A stretch of DNA of 63,009 nucleotides from Paraburkholderia guartelaensis (GCF_004353905.1 NZ_SMOD01000045.1:1-63009), one strand, 5' to 3'; counted from the first letter of the stretch, positions 1 through 8,620 are shown. Made by a program: numbers and translations. Notes: generated by a model from the sequence alone, not told the origin.

Positions 1-54
1 GGGCCTGTCATAAATTTTGTGTGTAAGGCATAACATGTAGCTCAAGGAGCATGT

Positions 55-1314
55 ATGCCACGCAAACCCAAGACGTCCCCCGAGGCCCTGACGGCGTTGC
101 CGTCCATTCCGAAGGAACTGATCGACCAGTTCGTGAAGGGGCCGATGACGGCCGAAGCGGTGCATGCCGCCTCAGCGGCGTTCAAGAAGGCGCTGATCGA
201 GCGGGCGCTGGGCGCCGAACTTGGACACCATCTGGGCTATCCGGCCGGCGCCGTGCGGCCCGAGAACGCGACCAACCAGCGCAACGGCAAGAGCGGCAAG
301 ACAGTGCTGACCGACGACGGTCCGCTGCGCCTGGAGATCCCGCGTGACCGTGACGGCAGCTTTGCCCCGATCCTGATTCCGAAGCACGAGCGGCGCTTTA
401 CGGGTTTCGACGACAAGATCATCGCGATGTACGCGCGCGGCATGACGGTGCGCGAGATCCAGGGGTTTCTAGCCGAGCAGTACGGCACCGAGGTGTCGCC
501 GGAGTTCATCAGCTCAGTGACCGACGCCGTGATGGACGAGGTGAGCGCCTGGCAGGCACGTCCGCTAGAGCCGATGTACCCGGTGGTGTTCTTCGACGCG
601 CTGCGCGTGAAGATCCGCGAGGAAGGGCTGGTGCGCAACAAGGCGATCTATCTGGCGCTGGGCATCCTGCCGGACGGCACACGGGACATCCTGGGGTTGT
701 GGATCGAGAACACGGAGGGCGCGAAGTTCTGGATGAAGGTGTTCAGCGACCTGAAGACGCGAGGCGTGCAGGATATCCTGATCGCCGTCACCGACGGCCT
801 GAAGGGTATGCCCGAGGCGCTGGGTGCGGTGTTCCCAGCCACGACGCTGCAAACCTGCATCGTCCATCTGATCCGTAATTCGCTGGACTACGCGAGCTGG
901 AAGGACCGGCGGGGACTTGCGTCGGCCATCAAGCCGATCTACACGGCTGCGGGCGCTGAGGCAGCTCTCGCCGAACTGGACGCATTCGAACAGGGTGACT
1001 GGGGCAAGAAATTCCCGACCGTGGTGGCCGCCTGGCGTCGGGCCTGGGATCGCGTGATCCCCTTCTTCGCGTTTCCGCCAGCGGTGCGCAAAGTGATCTA
1101 CACGACCAACGCCATTGAAAGCGTGAACGCCCAGCTACGCAAGATCGTCAAGACGCGTGGGCACTTCCCCACGGACGAGGCCGCGACCAAACTGCTGTGG
1201 CTGGCCTTGCGCAATATCACGGCTGACTGGAGCCGTGCCGCACATGACTGGAAAGCCGCGATGAACCAGTTCGCGATCCTCTACGAGGATCGCTTCACCA
1301 GGAATCATTTGTAG
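55..1314 (+). CDS. IS256-family transposase
   Basis: This 419-aa mutator-type DDE transposase catalyses cut-and-paste or copy-out movement of the surrounding element. Catalytic residues expected for the family are visible: D181 in VVFFDALRVK, D247 in VTDGLKG and E355 in TTNAIESVN, with the insertion-domain CIVHLIRN signature near residues 268-275. The length is normal for IS256 (about 400-420 aa) and the frame is open throughout, so the copy looks functional. The start follows a purine-rich AAGGAG about 8 bases upstream. The gene fills nearly all the element between the inverted repeats. Confidence 0.97.
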   Translation: MPRKPKTSPEALTALPSIPKELIDQFVKGPMTAEAVHAASAAFKKALIERALGAELGHHLGYPAGAVRPENATNQRNGKSGKTVLTDDGPLRLEIPRDRDGSFAPILIPKHERRFTGFDDKIIAMYARGMTVREIQGFLAEQYGTEVSPEFISSVTDAVMDEVSAWQARPLEPMYPVVFFDALRVKIREEGLVRNKAIYLALGILPDGTRDILGLWIENTEGAKFWMKVFSDLKTRGVQDILIAVTDGLKGMPEALGAVFPATTLQTCIVHLIRNSLDYASWKDRRGLASAIKPIYTAAGAEAALAELDAFEQGDWGKKFPTVVAAWRRAWDRVIPFFAFPPAVRKVIYTTNAIESVNAQLRKIVKTRGHFPTDEAATKLLWLALRNITADWSRAAHDWKAAMNQFAILYEDRFTRNHL

Positions 1315-1328
1315 AATGCAATTGATGA

Positions 1329-1351
1329 CCTGCCAGACGGCAGGTTTTTAT
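1329..1351 (+). terminator. Rho-independent terminator of the IS256 transposase
   Basis: A 6-bp stem, CCTGCC/GGCAGG with an AGAC loop, is followed by TTTTTAT. It lies 15 bases after the transposase stop and inside the right end of the element. Confidence 0.85.
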
Positions 1352-1950
1352 CTGCCTTGCACACAAAAATTCAGACACTTCCTCATCGCGATGATCTTCT
1401 CCCCCGACACCACCAGATTGCCCGTAGGCGTCTTGCTGATGACCGTGACGGCCAGCGTGCCGGTCATGTCGCTCGAAAGCGTGTGACTGCCACTGCCGTT
1501 GAACGAGGTCGAAGCCGAGCCGATATTGAACAGGCGCGCAAGCCGCGCCGCTGCGCCGGTCGACTGGTCAGCTGCCGTGGCCGTGATGTTGCTGTCGCGC
1601 TTCGCGGCGGCACTCGCGACATCGTTGCCGCTATAGGTTTCGGAAAGCCGGATCGTGAGCACGTCGCCGATTCGCTGCGCACGCGGTGTTTCGTAGAGCG
1701 AGATGGCGGTGCCCGACTGGTAGATCGCGCCGCTGGTGTTGACGTTCAGCAGCGGCTCCGCGAGCGGCGGCGTCATGGGCGTGTTGACGATCGACTCCGG
1801 CGTCGCGCAGCCAGCGAGCGCCGTGGCGAGCGATGCGCACAGCAACACGTACGGCAGGCCTCTCGAGCGGGTCCTGCGGCAAGCACTGGAAATTGAGGAT
1901 TCCGATTTAACGAGTGGCATGGAGGTGGGGCGTGTGCAAGAGTGATTCAT
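1348..1950 (-). pseudogene. flgH: flgH homologue (flagellar L-ring lipoprotein), 3' end lost to the IS256 insertion
   Basis: FlgH builds the outer-membrane L ring through which the flagellar rod passes. The translated N-terminus has a basic stretch, a hydrophobic segment and a lipobox LAGC with Cys48. The FlgH core follows (GAIYQSGTAISLYE, RAQRIGDVLTIRLSE, then the GNLVVSGEK strand). At about position 1382 the reading frame runs into the IS end and stops ten codons later, so roughly the last 30-40 residues of a normal FlgH (about 230 aa) are missing. No flagellar gene lies upstream: the preceding genes on the same strand are a secreted protein and a small lipoprotein. Whether flgI lies beyond the IS cannot be seen. 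The start is uncertain because neither ATG has a clear ribosome-binding site. Confidence 0.85.
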
Positions 1951-2013
1951 CGGATTGAGCGAATTCAGCGAATTCGTTGTGTTCGTCAGGGCGACCGGTT
2001 GGCGGACACCGCT

Positions 2014-2844
2014 TCAGCCTTCATCGAACTGGCTGAGCTTGAGCGTCTTATCGCTGGCTTTGGCGCGCAGCATGGCGGGCTTGAGCAAGTACGTGAGCGT
2101 CGCGCGTTGGCTGTCGGGCAGCAGGCAGATGGTGATCGTGCTCGATGCGTTCTCCCACACGAGCAGCGGCAGCGAAGGTGCGCCAAGCACGTGCGGCGCG
2201 CCGTAGCGCGAGGCGAGCAGGTTGCGCAGGTCGAGGGCTGTTGTCGAGTCCACGACGAACGACATTTCATAAAGACGCAGCGGGTCGCCAGCCGAGGTGT
2301 GCGCAAAGCGCAGGATATGGTCCACCGCGGGCACGCCGTCCACGACGGCGCGCGAGGGCGCCCAGCCTTGCGCCGTGTGGTGCGCCCACCGGCAAGCGAC
2401 AGTGAGGCTCGTGTAACTCTTCACCATCATGCCGATGTCGCTGCCCGCAATGTCGGTCTCACAGAGCAACTCGCTCTCGTGCGGCGTAGCGCGCACCATG
2501 TCCGTTTGCCGCAGCGCGCTCAGCGGCGTGCCGAGCGGTATGCCGCGAAACGCAAAGGGCGAGTCATCCGGCGTCGGAACACGCGGACGAGGGGCCGGTG
2601 CGGTGGGTGCCGCCCGGCGTTTCTTCGCTGGCGCTGCGGCCAGTTTTGCTTCACTTGCCGCATGCGCCACGCTTGCGGTATTGACAGCGCTCGCCGCGCC
2701 CGGCGGGTTCGCTGGCGCGGGGGCCTTCGGCGCGACGTACGCTTGCACGTGTCCTTCGTAGTGCGTGTCCGCGTGCGCGGGCGAGAGCGGCGCGGCCAGA
2801 TATGCCGCGCTCAAAACGAAAGCGATCAATGACGCCCGTTTCAT
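2014..2844 (-). CDS. secreted hypothetical protein with Ala/Pro-rich linker
   Basis: This is a 276-aa protein of unknown function. The start chosen is the ATG before MKRASLIAFVLSAAY, giving a clean Sec signal peptide with likely cleavage after AHA. The longer frame upstream has no signal and is compositionally like non-coding DNA. Residues about 30-90 are a low-complexity Ala/Pro/Lys linker, and the rest (FAFRGIPLGTPLSALRQ onwards) forms a compact globular domain with two Cys that could pair. It sits 15 bases after the small lipoprotein gene and 63 bases before flgH on the same strand, so it is probably part of one envelope operon. Confidence 0.8.
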   Translation of the reverse strand: MKRASLIAFVLSAAYLAAPLSPAHADTHYEGHVQAYVAPKAPAPANPPGAASAVNTASVAHAASEAKLAAAPAKKRRAAPTAPAPRPRVPTPDDSPFAFRGIPLGTPLSALRQTDMVRATPHESELLCETDIAGSDIGMMVKSYTSLTVACRWAHHTAQGWAPSRAVVDGVPAVDHILRFAHTSAGDPLRLYEMSFVVDSTTALDLRNLLASRYGAPHVLGAPSLPLLVWENASSTITICLLPDSQRATLTYLLKPAMLRAKASDKTLKLSQFDEG

Positions 2845-2858
2845 CGGCTGGACCTCGA

Positions 2859-3104
2859 TCAGTCGACCGCCGCCGCGCAAGCGTCGAACGGCACAGCTGC
2901 GGGGTGACCGACCAGCGGCACGATCTTCAGCGTGGCCGATGCGACCCGGCATGGAAAGGCCACCACGGCACAGCCGTCGAGCGGCAGGGCGAGGCAGGCG
3001 AGGGCAATGGCCGACGCGGCGCGCGTCAGATGCGTTGACAACCGGGGTGTCAGGCACATGGACGAGCGCAGCGTCGACGTCTCCCGTGACAGCGAAGTGG
3101 TCAT
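2859..3104 (-). CDS. small lipoprotein, DUF6726-like
   Basis: This 81-aa protein has a basic N-terminus, a hydrophobic segment and a lipobox ending at Cys45 (LPLDGC). It is followed by a short conserved-looking tail, VVAFPCRVASATLKIVPLVG, which resembles the DUF6726 small lipoproteins of Burkholderiaceae; that family match is from memory. Its ATG overlaps the TGA of the upstream 61-aa gene in an ATGA arrangement, indicating translational coupling. The larger frame that contains it (up to 3446) overlaps the upstream gene and has no matching start signal. Confidence 0.75.
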   Translation of the reverse strand: MTTSLSRETSTLRSSMCLTPRLSTHLTRAASAIALACLALPLDGCAVVAFPCRVASATLKIVPLVGHPAAVPFDACAAAVD

Positions 3105-3286
3105 GCGGAAGTATTGATGTTGTGGCCGAGCGGGCCGATCGGCGTGGCCGGATGCACGGTTTCCTGCTGCGGAAAGGGGTTGCCTGCGGTGCCTTCCGTG
3201 CTGGAGTTCTTGGTGTTGCGGTTTTCGCCCAGCGTCGTCAACGAGGACGTGTGCGCGATACTGCTCGAACCGATAGGGCTGGTCAT
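3101..3286 (-). CDS. 61-aa hypothetical protein, first gene of the envelope operon
   Basis: The product is a hydrophilic, Ser/Thr/Asn-rich 61-aa protein with no signal peptide, membrane segment or recognised domain. It is supported by a perfect Shine-Dalgarno AAGGAGG 7 bases before the ATG and by the ATGA overlap with the following lipoprotein gene. It lies just downstream of a terminator-like hairpin with a U tract, so its expression may depend on read-through or attenuation. Function unknown. Confidence 0.7.
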   Translation of the reverse strand: MTSPIGSSSIAHTSSLTTLGENRNTKNSSTEGTAGNPFPQQETVHPATPIGPLGHNINTSA

Positions 3287-3312
3287 GATGGGCCTCCTTG
3301 GCGCAATGGGAC

Positions 3313-3349
3313 AAAAAAGGGGCGCGCCGAGAAGGGGGAAGCGCGCCCC
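3313..3349 (-). terminator. Intrinsic terminator or attenuator ahead of the envelope operon
   Basis: Read on the minus strand, a 9-bp GC stem (GGGGCGCGC/GCGCGCCCC) is followed directly by T6. It ends about 15 bases before the AAGGAGG ribosome-binding site of the 61-aa gene. The nearest upstream gene on this strand stops 330 bases earlier, so this may terminate that transcript, end a small RNA, or act as a leader attenuator. Confidence 0.75.
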
Positions 3350-3678
3350 GCCTTACGCCGATCGGGGGGCAATCGGCGTGCGGCGAGGCAAATCTTCGCT
3401 TCCAGAGCGTCTGCATGAAGCAAGAATCAGCGTGGCCTTTGGCCAATCGCTTACGAGTCCTTGCAGGGGTATACGAATGTGCAAGACTGAATGGCGGGAA
3501 TGCGGGCGCGGCCGCAGATGCGGTAATGAATTGGGATAAAAGGAAAGGAATTCCGCAAGCGCAATTTGCGCGCGCTAGATCGGGAGGGGAGGGAGAGGAA
3601 GGGGAATTGGGCGAGTGTTTCCAGACTGCCGGGGCCGGCAGCCTGGGAATAAATCGAAGCAGGAGAGAGCCGGCTGCC
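3350..3678 (-). other. Non-coding stretch with a second hairpin, possible structured leader or small RNA
   Basis: No convincing gene lies between the YflT-like gene and the terminator. A 7-bp hairpin CGCCGAT/ATCGGCG at 3356-3378 has a C-rich loop and sits just before the terminator hairpin on the minus strand. The C-rich loop could pair with the G-rich 5' arm of the terminator, which is how an antiterminator would work. The rest shows no clear signal. Confidence 0.4.
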
Positions 3679-4578
3679 TCAAACCCGCCTCATGCGCTCC
3701 CAACCGTGGCGCACGGCGGTCTTGAATCTTTCCCAGCCGTTTTCGGGGTAGCGCGACTCCCAATCCTCGCGAGCACTCGGTTCAACCCCTTGCCAGTCGT
3801 GTCCGCGATACCGTTCGTCTTGCCCCAGCGTTGCGCCGTGCTCGTAAGCTGCGCAATATTCTTCGTAGGACATACCGGAGCCCGCATAATTTGTGTCGTA
3901 GTCTTTGCGGACTTCCGTCTCGTAGGATGCGTCGTCGAGCGGGGTGCCCATGACTGGATCACCCACCAGGCCTCTCGCCGATGTCGGCTGCGCCTTGGCC
4001 GCGCTCGAGGTTCGCTCGGGCTCCGTTGCTGCACGCGTTGTGACCTGCTGCATGCCGCTAACTACGGTTGGCACTGCAGAAGAAAATGCAGCATGCCGCG
4101 TTTCGGCTGCCGCCTCGGGCGATGGCTCGCGCAAATTGCCGGATACTCCGGCCGTGCTCCGGGAGCGCGCCATGCCCGACGAAGCATTGCGCCAGGCACT
4201 GCTGCGTTCCTCGATGTCCGCCGCGCCCGCGCTGCGCATCACCTCGCGCGCCAGGTTCACTTGCATTTCGGAAACGTCCGCACTGACGACGGTTCCGCCA
4301 CGACGGATGAACTCCCGGTAGTCTTCGGTCTCCGGCGGATACGCGCCGTGCGTGAAGAGCCGAGCGAACAGGCGTTCGAGTTGATCGAATACTGGCGTGG
4401 GTTGCCCTGCATCGCTCGCGCCGGATGCGTAAACACGCGGCCCTTTATCCATAGGGGCCTCGACCGACATCGAGTAGATGGCGATATCGGCTTGCGCGAC
4501 GCCTGCTTCGCCTAGCGCCTTTTGCGCGGAACGTGCGCTCCCATAGCTGTCGTAGACGCCCAATACGGTTTGCCTCAT
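3679..4578 (-). CDS. YflT-like general stress protein with long disordered tail
   Basis: The 299-aa product has an N-terminal domain (residues about 1-130, starting MRQTVLGVYDSYGSARSAQ) like the heat-induced YflT/general-stress-protein-17M fold. This is followed by a low-complexity Ser/Ala/Glu linker and an acidic, aromatic C-terminal part with YEEYCAAYEHG and a run of DWQG and RYPENGWERF motifs. The start at M21 of the longer frame is chosen because GGGAGA lies 6 bases upstream and the protein begins with the conserved strand. It is transcribed alone. The stress role is inferred from the domain only. Confidence 0.7.
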   Translation of the reverse strand: MRQTVLGVYDSYGSARSAQKALGEAGVAQADIAIYSMSVEAPMDKGPRVYASGASDAGQPTPVFDQLERLFARLFTHGAYPPETEDYREFIRRGGTVVSADVSEMQVNLAREVMRSAGAADIEERSSAWRNASSGMARSRSTAGVSGNLREPSPEAAAETRHAAFSSAVPTVVSGMQQVTTRAATEPERTSSAAKAQPTSARGLVGDPVMGTPLDDASYETEVRKDYDTNYAGSGMSYEEYCAAYEHGATLGQDERYRGHDWQGVEPSAREDWESRYPENGWERFKTAVRHGWERMRRV

Positions 4579-4718
4579 GACTGTCTCCCTTCGCTTTCGA
4601 CGTGCGGCGGTGTCGCCACGTACGGGGCCGGGGCGCAACGGTCATGCCCGATTGCGGGAGCACGGGACACGGGCGATCTGGCACCCGAGGGCGAGCGCCT
4701 GGGGCCAGTTGGGAGACG

Positions 4719-4748
4719 CACCAATGTGCACCAATGCGCACCGATGGC
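4719..4748. repeat. Three tandem 10-bp direct repeats
   Basis: CACCAATGTG, CACCAATGCG and CACCGATGGC follow each other without gaps. The period is about one helical turn, and the array lies 140-170 bases upstream of the YflT-like gene and just past the end of the downstream-facing binding-protein gene. Confidence 0.8.
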
Positions 4749-4771
4749 CGAGGCCGATCGGTGCGTATTTA

Positions 4772-4792
4772 GCGGGTCCGTTCGGGACCCGC
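4772..4792 (-). terminator. Hairpin after the Liv-type binding-protein gene
   Basis: An 8-bp stem GCGGGTCC/GGACCCGC with a 5-base loop lies 9 bases beyond the stop codon of the binding-protein gene. There is no U tract, so termination is inferred from position and stem strength. Confidence 0.5.
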
Positions 4793-4800
4793 GAACGACA

Positions 4801-5934
4801 TCAATTGCCCGCGATCGTGTCGACCGGCTTGAAATCGCCGTGCTGGACCTTGTAGATGGTCACGGGCGCATCCTTGAGGTCGCCGCTCGAATCATACGAA
4901 ATCATCGCGGCCGACACGCCCTTGATCGACAGCTTGTCGAGGTACGGGCCATAGACCTTTGGATCGGTCGAGTTCGCATCCTTCATCGCGGTGAGAAGCG
5001 CCATCGTGCCGTCGTACGAGTACGGCGAGTACGTGATGGGGTCTTCGCCAAAGCGCGCCTTGTAGCGCGTAGCGTAGCTGGCAAAGCCTGGCATCTTTTC
5101 CTTCGGCAGGCCGCCCATGTACACGATCGCGCCTTCGGCCGCGCTGCCGCCGATCTTCAGGAAGGTGGGCGAGCGCGACATTTCGCCGGTTACGAACGCC
5201 GCCTTGATGCCAAGCTGGCGCATCTTGCGGATCATCGGCGACGATTGCGCGTCGCCGCCGCCGTAGAACACGGCATCGGGATTGAGGCCCTTCAGGTTGG
5301 TCAGGATTGCAGAGAAGTCCAGCGCCTTGTCGTTCGTATAGTCGCGCTTGATCACCGTGCCACCGGCGGCCTCGACGGCTTTCGCGAACTCGTCGGCAAT
5401 GCCCTGACCGTATGCCGTGCGGTCGTCGATGATCGCAATGCGCTTGTAGTGCAGCGTCTTCACGACATAGGAGCCGACGATGCGGCCGGCCTGCGCGTCG
5501 CTCGTCAACAAGCGGAATGTCGTCTTGTAGCCGCGCGCCGTATACACCGGCGAGGTCGCCATCGAAATTTGCGGCAGGCCGGCGCGGTTGTACAGATCCG
5601 AAGCGGGAATGCTGGTGCCCGAATTGAAGTGGCCGATGATGCCGCTTACGCCGTCATCGATCAGGCGTTGTGCCACCACGGTTCCCGTGTGCGGGTCGGC
5701 CTGGTCGTCCTGTGAGTCGAGTTCGAACGAGACAGGCTTGCCGCCGATGGTGGGATGCGTGGCGTTGAAATCGTTGATGGCCAGCTGCACGCCCTTCTGC
5801 ATGTCAGTGCCATAGTTCGACTGTGCGCCCGTGAGCGGCGCTGCAAATCCAATCTTGACGACATCGGCGTGCGCGGCGGCACATGAGAATGCCCAGGCGA
5901 CTACAAGTGCGGAGTGCGTAACCTTCAATTTCAC
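4801..5934 (-). CDS. branched-chain amino-acid-type ABC transporter substrate-binding protein (LivK-like)
   Basis: This 377-aa periplasmic type-1 binding protein would capture a branched-chain amino acid, amide or aromatic acid for an ABC importer. It has a Sec signal peptide (MKLKVTHSALVVAWAFSC, cleavage about AHA-DVV), then VKIGFAAPLTGAQSNYGTDM and the GIIGHFNSGTSIP substrate-loop signature of the Leu/Ile/Val family. The SMATSPVYTARGYKTTFRL region and the YGQGIADEF hinge follow. No livHMGF permease or ATPase genes are adjacent, so it is an orphan that must use a transporter encoded elsewhere. The ligand cannot be assigned. Confidence 0.9.
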   Translation of the reverse strand: MKLKVTHSALVVAWAFSCAAAHADVVKIGFAAPLTGAQSNYGTDMQKGVQLAINDFNATHPTIGGKPVSFELDSQDDQADPHTGTVVAQRLIDDGVSGIIGHFNSGTSIPASDLYNRAGLPQISMATSPVYTARGYKTTFRLLTSDAQAGRIVGSYVVKTLHYKRIAIIDDRTAYGQGIADEFAKAVEAAGGTVIKRDYTNDKALDFSAILTNLKGLNPDAVFYGGGDAQSSPMIRKMRQLGIKAAFVTGEMSRSPTFLKIGGSAAEGAIVYMGGLPKEKMPGFASYATRYKARFGEDPITYSPYSYDGTMALLTAMKDANSTDPKVYGPYLDKLSIKGVSAAMISYDSSGDLKDAPVTIYKVQHGDFKPVDTIAGN

Positions 5935-6252
5935 TTTTCACTTCCCCTCAGGTGCATGGTGGGCAATGCCGGACGCTCCGTGCTTCAGCGCCGGCGAGTG
6001 CGGTCTTGAGTTGTTGCGGAACACGCCTGAGAGTTTCGCGTTGCAGCGTAACGTGGCGGGATCGGCGATTGGAGTCTAGGTAGCGAAAATAGAAGCGTCT
6101 TGGTCGATTACGGTACGACTCGTGACGATTTCTGCATAGTGGCCGGAAGGGGAAACCGACCAGGGTGCGCACGGGTAGCGGCAGCGCGCGAGCCGTGCGC
6201 AGTAGCGTATGGCGCAATCGGCACAGCGCGTCAGCGCGTGCCTACGTTCTCT
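5935..6252. other. Intergenic region upstream of the LivK-like gene
   Basis: These 318 bases carry the promoter region of the LivK-like gene and the 3' flank of the gntR gene. I see no further gene, strong repeat or terminator. Confidence 0.5.
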
Positions 6253-6990
6253 TCAAGGCGCGATCGTATAACGCAGAATACGGTCGCGCGACTGTTCGAG
6301 CAGGCGCGTCATGGCAGCGGCTGCGGCGTCGGCTTCGCGCGCCACGATATGCCGGCGCACGGCATCGTGCAGTTCGAGATCTTCGCTAGGTTTCGCGGCC
6401 TGGCGCTGCATCATTTCCGACGACACGCGCAACGCGGCCTTGATGGCATTGCCGATCGTGATGAACATGCCGTTCTGCGAGGCCGTGATGATGGCGAGAT
6501 GAAACTCGAGATTCGCGTCGGCGGCGGCGCGTATGTCCGAGGCGCCGGTCTGGGCCGACTGGCCGTAAGCGCTCGCCAGTTCTAGGTAGCGGCGCTCGAT
6601 GATCTGGAAGGTTTCTTCCTTGCCGTGGCGCGCGGCGAGAAAGCTCGCTCGCGGCTCGAAGCAGATGCGCATTTCGAAGATGTCTTCGACGATCTTCGAG
6701 TCGAACTGCGCATTGAGGCGCCACGCGAGCACATCGCGGTCGAGCAGGTTCCAGTCGGAGAAGGGCAGGACACGTGTGCCGACCTTGGGCGAAACGGCAA
6801 TGAGCCGTTTGCCCGCCAACTGTTTGATTGCTTCGCGCAGCGTGGTCCGGCTCACGCCGTAAGCGCTGCACAGTTCGCTTTCGACCGGCAGCGCGTCGCC
6901 GGGCGCGAACTCGCCCGAGACCACGCGCATGCCGATAATCTTGGCGATCTGCGTTGTTATATTGCCAACGATCGGTTCGCGCTCGAACAT
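6253..6990 (-). CDS. GntR/FadR-family transcriptional regulator of the arabinoside operon
   Basis: The 245-aa repressor-type regulator has an N-terminal winged helix (residues about 8-75; ALPVESELCSAYGVSRTTLREAIKQLAGKR region) and a C-terminal FCD ligand-binding domain (about 95-235) with the expected metal-site pattern D..H and H at HDAVRRHIVA. The start is the ATG before FEREPIVGNI, with AGGGGA upstream. It is the last gene of the operon, 44 bases after the arabinofuranosidase, so it probably controls it in response to a pentose or its catabolite. Confidence 0.92.
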   Translation of the reverse strand: MFEREPIVGNITTQIAKIIGMRVVSGEFAPGDALPVESELCSAYGVSRTTLREAIKQLAGKRLIAVSPKVGTRVLPFSDWNLLDRDVLAWRLNAQFDSKIVEDIFEMRICFEPRASFLAARHGKEETFQIIERRYLELASAYGQSAQTGASDIRAAADANLEFHLAIITASQNGMFITIGNAIKAALRVSSEMMQRQAAKPSEDLELHDAVRRHIVAREADAAAAAMTRLLEQSRDRILRYTIAP

Positions 6991-7034
6991 CACTTCCCCT
7001 TCATGGACGTCGTGCACAGCGTGTCCGTGCTGTG

Positions 7035-8546
7035 TTATCGGGCGGTCGTCACAATCACGTTCCACGAGCCCGGTTTGAGCTTCGCGCGCACGCGTTCCCC
7101 CTCGACCGACACGGCGTTGTTTGCCGCTGGCGCCACCGTCGTTGGCGCTTCCACCGTGTTCACCGCTTTCATGTTGGCATGATACAACTCGAGCGCGTGA
7201 TCGAGCGTACGTTCCTTGCCGAGCCCGCGCAGCTCGATATCGAGTTCCATTTCGTCGCTCAGGTGCCGATTGAGCGCGAAGATGGTCGTCGTGCCTGTGG
7301 CGCGATCGTCCACCACCGCTGCGCAAAGATAAGGGATCTCCGGAAAGGTTTCCGCTTCATAGGTGGGCGAGTCGATCACCGGCTTGAGCACGCGGCCATG
7401 GCCGAATTTCGAGGCCTGCGCGAATGGATGGAAGATGGTCTGGCGCCACGCGCGGCCGCCAGGCTCCGTCATGATCGGCCCGATCACGTTGACGAGTTGC
7501 GCGAGACAGGCGGTCTTCACGCGGTCCGAATTGTTCATCATGGTGATGAGCGCGCCGCCCACCACGAGCGCGTCTTCGTGGTTGTAGACCTCTTCGATGA
7601 GCCGCGGCGCCTCGGGCCAGCCCGGCTTGCGCAGATCGTTGATGGTGCGCGCCTTGTACCAGACATTCCATTCGTCAAACGAAAGCATGATGCGTTTCGA
7701 TGAATGCTTGCGCGCGGCCACGCTGTCGGCCACCGAGACGATTTCCTTGATGAACAGATCCATCACTTCGATGTTGCCGAAGAATTCCGCGGTCGAGTCG
7801 CGCCGGTTTTCGAAGTAAGTATGTAGCGAAATGAAATCGACCTGCTCGAAGCAGTGGTCGAGCACGCGGTCCTCCCACGCGCCATAGGTGGGCATTTCGT
7901 GCGTGGAGGAGCCGCACGCGGCAAGCTGAATGGTGGGGTCGACGGAGCGCATGAGCTTGGCCGTTTCGAGCGCGGCGCGCCCATATTCCTCTGCGGTCTT
8001 GCGGCAGATCTGCCAAGGGCCATCCATTTCATTGCCGAGACACCAGAACTTGATGTCGTGGGGCTTTTCATGGCCGTGCTCGCGGCGCAGGTCGGAAAGC
8101 GCCGTGCCGCCCGGATGATTGCAATATTCGACGAAGCGGCGCGCCTCGTCGGGGCCGCGCGTGCCGAGGTTCACGCCGTACATGGGTTCGATGTCGAGCG
8201 AGCGGCACCATTCGATGAATTCGTTCGTGCCGAACTGGTTGGTTTCGGTGGAGTACCACGCAAGATCGAGACGGCGCGGGCGCTTTTCGCGCGGGCCCAC
8301 GCCATCTTCCCAGTTGTAGCCCGAGAGGAAATTGCCGCCTGGGTAGCGCACGATCGTCGGGCCGAGCTCGCGCGTGAGCGCCATCACGTCCTTGCGGTAG
8401 CCGCGCTCGTCGGCGTCCGGATGGCCGGGCTCGAAGATGCCGGTATAGACGCAGCGGCCCATGTGCTCGACGAAGACGCCGAACAGGCGCCGGTCTAGCT
8501 CCGAAATGACAAAGTCGCGATCGACGATGAGGCGGGAAGCGATCAT
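7035..8546 (-). CDS. abfA: alpha-L-arabinofuranosidase, GH51
   Basis: This 503-aa enzyme hydrolyses non-reducing alpha-L-arabinofuranosyl residues from arabinoside oligosaccharides. The (beta/alpha)8 domain carries the acid/base Glu173 in CLGNEMDGPWQ and the nucleophile Glu292 in LSFDEWNVWY. VRYPGGNF and GYNWEDGVGP are typical GH51 strands, and a C-terminal beta-sandwich follows from about residue 385. There is no signal peptide, so it acts in the cytoplasm on imported oligosaccharides, consistent with its place between the binding protein and the regulator. Confidence 0.96.
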   Translation of the reverse strand: MIASRLIVDRDFVISELDRRLFGVFVEHMGRCVYTGIFEPGHPDADERGYRKDVMALTRELGPTIVRYPGGNFLSGYNWEDGVGPREKRPRRLDLAWYSTETNQFGTNEFIEWCRSLDIEPMYGVNLGTRGPDEARRFVEYCNHPGGTALSDLRREHGHEKPHDIKFWCLGNEMDGPWQICRKTAEEYGRAALETAKLMRSVDPTIQLAACGSSTHEMPTYGAWEDRVLDHCFEQVDFISLHTYFENRRDSTAEFFGNIEVMDLFIKEIVSVADSVAARKHSSKRIMLSFDEWNVWYKARTINDLRKPGWPEAPRLIEEVYNHEDALVVGGALITMMNNSDRVKTACLAQLVNVIGPIMTEPGGRAWRQTIFHPFAQASKFGHGRVLKPVIDSPTYEAETFPEIPYLCAAVVDDRATGTTTIFALNRHLSDEMELDIELRGLGKERTLDHALELYHANMKAVNTVEAPTTVAPAANNAVSVEGERVRAKLKPGSWNVIVTTAR

Positions 8547-8620
8547 GGTGTTCCTCTATCCATCCTGTAGCGGTGTGAAGTGAGGCGGCCGCGCCGGGCG
8601 GGCGCGGACCTGCGGTGGCG

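Larger units (their letters stand above)
1..1382 (+). mobile_element. IS256-family insertion sequence
   Basis: The element is bounded by imperfect inverted repeats of about 30 bp. The left one spans about 1-30 and the right one, inverted, about 1353-1382. Both share the inner TTTTGTGTG and AAGGCA blocks and a GG at the tip. One transposase gene fills the interior, followed by a Rho-independent terminator. The right end lies inside a flgH coding sequence. The left flank is outside the window, so a target-site duplication cannot be checked and the exact first base is uncertain by a few nucleotides. Confidence 0.88.

Noticed and set aside
2859..3446. 195-aa minus-strand frame starting at 3446
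   Set aside because: It covers the 61-aa gene and the terminator in another frame; only its last 81 residues, with a lipobox, look real.
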